Assembly (NCBI GenBank): GCA_021786915.1
Contig: JAJYMP010000035.1
Coordinates: 1 to 13,813 of the forward strand
Reading direction: 5' to 3'
Source of the DNA: Chloroflexota bacterium
GTDB lineage: Bacteria; Chloroflexota; Limnocylindria; Limnocylindrales; CSP1-4
DNA length: 13,813 nt
Shown here: piece by piece, positions 13,711-13,813 of the stretch
How positions within the stretch are numbered: position 1 is the first letter of the stretch
How the letters are laid out: every line of letters starts with the position of its first letter
Notes under the pieces: generated by a model
What the model was told of the DNA's origin: nothing
The model's database searches: none
Seen by the model: the letters and a program-made list of their open reading frames with translations, nothing else
Program-made: the position numbers and the translations under genes

Positions 13711-13813
13711 TCGGACGATGACTTGCGTCGACTGCGGCGTCGAGTTCGTCCATTCCGCCGCCGACCAGGAGTATTACGCGCAGAAGGGGTTCACCTCGGA
13801 CCCGAAACGCTGC
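13697..13813 (+). CDS. Small zinc-ribbon protein (zf-trcl type), 3' end outside window
   Basis: The first 39 residues of a small zinc-ribbon protein are visible. GTG at 13697 starts MTYVDRTMTCVDCGVEF, and the fragment ends in YYAQKGFTSDPKRC at the window edge. The CxxC pair (Cys10, Cys13) and the Cys39 that should open a second CxxC pair form the metal site. The QEYYAQKGF..PKRC block is characteristic of the 'probable zinc-ribbon' (zf-trcl) family. Such proteins are usually ~60-100 residues and soluble, and their function is not established; nucleic-acid binding is a common guess. GTG is preferred over the in-frame ATG 13718 because of the GGAGGAG site and because the TYVDRT leader is usual in relatives as I recall them. 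It is divergent from the nuclease operon. Confidence 0.85.
   Translation, partial: MTYVDRTMTCVDCGVEFVHSAADQEYYAQKGFTSDPKRC

Overview
The window is a very GC-rich bacterial chromosome segment with tightly packed, mostly standard metabolic genes. No ribosomal RNA, tRNA, CRISPR array or transposase gene was seen. The gene set (an OpcA-type partner of glucose-6-phosphate dehydrogenase, a ~370-residue citrate synthase, a YhaO/YhaN-like nuclease/ATPase pair, a small zf-trcl-type zinc-ribbon protein) and the base composition suggest a high-GC Chloroflexota lineage, possibly related to the Limnocylindria. A high-GC actinobacterium cannot be excluded. This is an inference from family recollection, not from a search.

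Layout. (1) Bases 1-5613, plus strand, carry a pentose-phosphate cluster: the 3' end of transketolase, ribose-5-phosphate isomerase B, a 391-base gap, then zwf, opcA (overlapping zwf) and 6-phosphogluconolactonase. Together these cover the first two oxidative steps and part of the non-oxidative branch. 6-phosphogluconate dehydrogenase and transaldolase are not in the window. The gap before zwf holds a 153-bp near-symmetric palindrome, a possible -10 box, a GC hairpin and a possible 9-codon leader peptide that ends two bases before the zwf start. (2) Bases 5600-8904, plus strand, start with four exact 15-bp tandem repeats at the 3' end of the lactonase gene. They are followed by an alpha/beta hydrolase, a GlsB/YeaQ-type small membrane protein, citrate synthase and a free-standing P-loop kinase resembling the kinase domain of bacterial Pnkp. 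(3) Bases 8925-13181, minus strand, form one tight unit transcribed in the order SbcD/YhaO-like metallophosphoesterase, SbcC/YhaN-like ATPase with a transmembrane hairpin, EamA-type transporter. The first two overlap by 4 bases. (4) Bases 13182-13813 are a divergent regulatory region with two inverted repeats, followed on the plus strand by a ~150-base leader and the start of a small zinc-ribbon protein cut by the window end.

The parts least explained by ordinary annotation are the 153-bp palindrome, the membrane hairpin where the SbcC/Rad50 zinc hook would be, the transporter whose conserved first helix lacks a normal start codon, and the leaders of zwf and the zinc-ribbon gene.
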